64,000 bases of DNA, taken from Loktanella salsilacus (GTDB lineage: Bacteria > Pseudomonadota > Alphaproteobacteria > Rhodobacterales > Rhodobacteraceae). The notes beneath the pieces are model-generated. The model was not told the origin of the DNA. It ran no database searches and was given only the letters and a program-made list of their open reading frames with translations. Numbering within the stretch: position 1 is the first letter of the stretch; each line of letters begins with the position of its first letter. This document shows, one piece after another, positions 61,991-64,000 of this stretch. The position numbers and the translations under genes were made by a program. The stretch lies in assembly GCF_900114485.1 (NCBI RefSeq), contig NZ_FOTF01000003.1, forward strand, positions 186,001-250,000. The letters run 5' to 3'.

Positions 61991-62944
61991 ATGCTTAGCG
62001 TGGACAATTTTAGATATATTCGAATGGCTGGCAATGATCAGGGCTGGAGGCGCCCTCATAGCGGTCGAAAAGGTGGCGACGATTATCTTGGAAAGCAAGG
62101 GCTTGGGCACGAGGACTGGAACTTTGCTCATGATATTTGGGAGGATGGCCGCTACCACCTCTACCTTAAGGCGACACCTGCGAACTTTGATAAGAGCTCA
62201 TTTAATTTTGTTCTTGGGGCGCATGCGAGTCCATTTCCAATGATTATCGGATTTGTCGAAAATGCAACGTATGGACTTTCCGAGTTGCCGGAACAGCTTC
62301 TGCTCAGACGTGCTCAAGAGGTTTTCGCGCTAAATGAAGACGATAGTCTCGGATCGGCTTATGGGCAACGGAGCGTCGAAGAAATTGCAACTCTTCTGAA
62401 GCAGGAGGCGAGCGGGTATCGCGTTTCGGTCGCGCCACGAAACCTGCATATTCTGGCGCAGCCTGTTCCTATGCCGTTGGCAATTTATGAAGTTTCCCAT
62501 CCAGGTTACCGTCCACTCCCCATGACGGAAAAGCAGTATGGTTTACTCAAGGGAAGAGTGCTGAAAAGCGATACAATGGCCTCCGTGGATCAAGAGGAGG
62601 AAGCAAGCTTTCCCGAAGGGAGATTGGTTGAGAGACTTCACAGGTTTCGAGAACGTAATCGAAAGGTTGTTGAGGAGGCAAAAAGGTTATTTATTGAAAC
62701 GAATGGGGTGCTTTTTTGTGAGGCCTGCTCTTTAGAACCGGAAAAGCACTTTGGCTCATCCAAGATGCGCAACCGGATCATCGAGGCACATCATGATGTG
62801 CCACTCTCTGATTACAAGCATGAAGGAAAGACTAAGGTCTCCGATCTAAGAATGGTCTGTCCTACATGTCACCGAGCCATTCACAGTGTAAGGCCTTGGC
62901 TCTCTGTCAAAGAGCTCGAATCACTCTTAAAGCCAAATAGCTGA
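61991..62944 (+). CDS. HNH endonuclease with unknown N-terminal domain
   Basis: A 317-residue protein. Residues about 230-305 form a McrA-like HNH nuclease with zinc cysteines: FCEACSLEPEKHFGSS, then RIIEAHHDVPLSDY and VCPTCHRAIHSVRPW. The first 100 residues (NDQGWRRPHSGRKGGDDYLG; EDWNFAHDIWEDGRYHLYL) are a compact domain of unknown family that might read modified DNA, as N-terminal domains do in HNH-type type IV restriction enzymes. It is divergent from the minus-strand defence candidates. ATG at 61991 is used; 62024 is an alternative start. Confidence 0.75.
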   Translation: MLSVDNFRYIRMAGNDQGWRRPHSGRKGGDDYLGKQGLGHEDWNFAHDIWEDGRYHLYLKATPANFDKSSFNFVLGAHASPFPMIIGFVENATYGLSELPEQLLLRRAQEVFALNEDDSLGSAYGQRSVEEIATLLKQEASGYRVSVAPRNLHILAQPVPMPLAIYEVSHPGYRPLPMTEKQYGLLKGRVLKSDTMASVDQEEEASFPEGRLVERLHRFRERNRKVVEEAKRLFIETNGVLFCEACSLEPEKHFGSSKMRNRIIEAHHDVPLSDYKHEGKTKVSDLRMVCPTCHRAIHSVRPWLSVKELESLLKPNS

Positions 62945-63049
62945 CCCGTGAGTTCGGTGCAGGATTATGCCAAATATTAATTTTGTTTTTATACCGGCTC
63001 TGTTGCGTAATTCAGCCTACGAACGGATCTCCCCTTTCCCCAGACGGAT

Positions 63050-64000
63050 TTATCCCACTGCTTTCGTGAAAAGGATGCCGAGGGCGGTGTAACCGTTCAG
63101 GATCGCAAAGCGCACCTGAACCTCAGCGACTTGGCGGTCAAAGTCGCGCGCCATCAGCCGCTGGCCCAGCAGCTTTATACAATGCATCTTTGTCTCGACG
63201 CGGCTCCGGCGGTGGTATCTGCTCCAGTTCCGCCAGAGTGCCCGGCCCAGATACTTCGATGCGCGGAGCGCATCATTCCTAGCGATGGCACCGGGGGTTG
63301 TTGGCTTCCATGGCTAAGCGCCTCGGACGTGGTGGGATGACCGCAGACGCTCCACGATCGGCGATGGCGTTCTGACATCGGCGCGTGTCGTATGCGCCAT
63401 CCGCAGTCACGCTGCCGATCTGCTGATTGCGCGGAATCTTGTTTAGTAGATAGGGCAGCATCGGTGCATCCCCGGTGTTGCTGCCCGTGATCTTAACTGC
63501 TCTGACTTCCAACGTTTGCTCGTCGATACCGATTTGGATCTCGCTCCAGACGCGTTGCTTGGGGCCACCGTGCTTGCGCGCATTCCATTCGCCTTCACCC
63601 TCGACCTTGATGCCGGTGTTATCGATAAGCGGGTGCAGCGGGCCCTTCGCGCCACGACATGGAATGTTCACCCCAAGCGTCCTTTGACGGCGGAAGATGG
63701 TGCTGAAGTCAGCCACTTCCCAATTGAGACCCGTCAGCTGAAGCAGGCTTTCTACAAATTCCGTCGTCTGACGTAGGGCCATCCTGAACAGGCCCTGCGC
63801 GCTGCCCGTTCAGGGCTGAAACATGCCACTGGCATGTTTCCGGGACGCCCTTCCACCCTTCATCGTCAAAAATGTCGGGATGGCAGCGTCACTGAATGTC
63901 CGCGACCTGGCCCTCTTGCCGGAGGGTTCGGCATCCCAGTTCATCTCGGGATCGAACCAGATCGTCAGTAATCCGCGGCGCTTCAGTTCCGCATTGTAAT
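63050..64000 (-). pseudogene. IS5-family transposase, disrupted
   Basis: A DDE transposase in three pieces, read from the window edge leftward. The first piece (YNAELKRRGLLTIWFDPEMN to a stop near 63808) is broken by about 60 bases of foreign palindromic sequence. The middle piece (MALRQTTEFVESLLQLTGLN to about 63320) carries the catalytic aspartates (HPLIDNTGIKV; VTADGAYDT). A one-base shift near 63318 separates it from the last piece (WKPTTPGAIARND to KAVG, stop at 63050), with the YHRRSRVETKMHC catalytic glutamate. The element cannot move by itself. Confidence 0.8.
63818..63840. repeat. Short palindromic repeat inserted in the transposase gene
   Basis: GAAACATGCC (63818-63827) and GGCATGTTTC (63831-63840) are perfect 10-bp arms with a three-base loop, inside roughly 60 bases that interrupt the transposase between TMK and LFRMALRQTT. 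It looks like a REP-like or miniature palindromic element of Rhodobacteraceae genomes; the class is not identified. Confidence 0.5.

Larger units (their letters stand above)
62996..64000 (-). mobile_element. IS5-family insertion sequence, partial
   Basis: The left end shows an IS5-type terminal sequence, GGCTCTGTTGCGTAATTC (62996-63013), followed on the minus strand by a decayed transposase. The other end lies outside the window. It marks the right side of the defence gene group. Confidence 0.7.

Overview
The window looks like chromosomal DNA of a marine Roseobacter-type alphaproteobacterium (Rhodobacteraceae). The sequence is GC-rich with tight ATGA-type gene overlaps. It carries many ABC and TRAP uptake operons, each beside a GntR, DeoR, LysR, TetR or Lrp regulator, and the glycerol operon has the glpR / glpD-S-T-P-Q-U-V layout known from rhizobia and their relatives. 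Species and replicon cannot be fixed from the sequence alone. No rRNA, tRNA or CRISPR array was seen.

Layout. 1-2162: the end of a polyamine-type ABC operon (substrate-binding protein cut by the window edge, ATPase) and a divergent GntR regulator with a palindrome between them. 2166-7974: a GntR regulator, a triple-repeat operator, an amino-acid ABC transporter, a class V aminotransferase-like protein and a dihydropyrimidinase, probably one catabolic unit for a cyclic amide or amino-acid-like nitrogen source. 7971-9488: a DMT exporter and a divergent Lrp regulator. 9540-14538: an RND efflux pump with a divergent TetR repressor. 14555-21437: a TRAP uptake operon that also encodes a lactonase-like hydrolase and a small monooxygenase, divergent from an isocitrate/isopropylmalate-type dehydrogenase, a Gfo/Idh/MocA oxidoreductase and a GntR regulator. 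21499-22689: a GAF histidine kinase. 22887-26726: a sigF-nrsF pair divergent from a bufferin-type RiPP operon, with matching promoters facing both ways. 26792-35386: the glycerol uptake and oxidation locus. 35405-37405: a DedA-PAP2-LssY fusion. 37599-43128: an oligopeptide ABC operon. 43283-49412: a phytase-like esterase, a MacB/FtsX-like ABC trio with a histidine-rich loop, and an alkaline phosphatase. 49551-53208: a truncated Mfd-like translocase, a LysR regulator and an SbtA-like transporter.

From about 53.4 kb the character changes. Base composition becomes more AT-rich (less so in the 60.3-61.9 kb stretch), gene families turn to DNA attack and stress signalling, and there is a truncated gene at the left edge and a decayed IS5-family element at the right. 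On the minus strand lie a 56-aa acidic protein, a glycine-rich membrane protein, a predicted PD-(D/E)XK-type protein, a 1618-aa GHKL ATPase with a DUF3883 nuclease-like domain and a Tudor-like tail, and a NERD-SF1 helicase. An HNH endonuclease is divergent from them. I infer a defence island, and this gene set is the best candidate in the window for an undescribed system. The second most unusual item is the 530-aa Mfd-like protein that keeps the RNA-polymerase-interacting and motor parts but lacks the UvrA-binding half.
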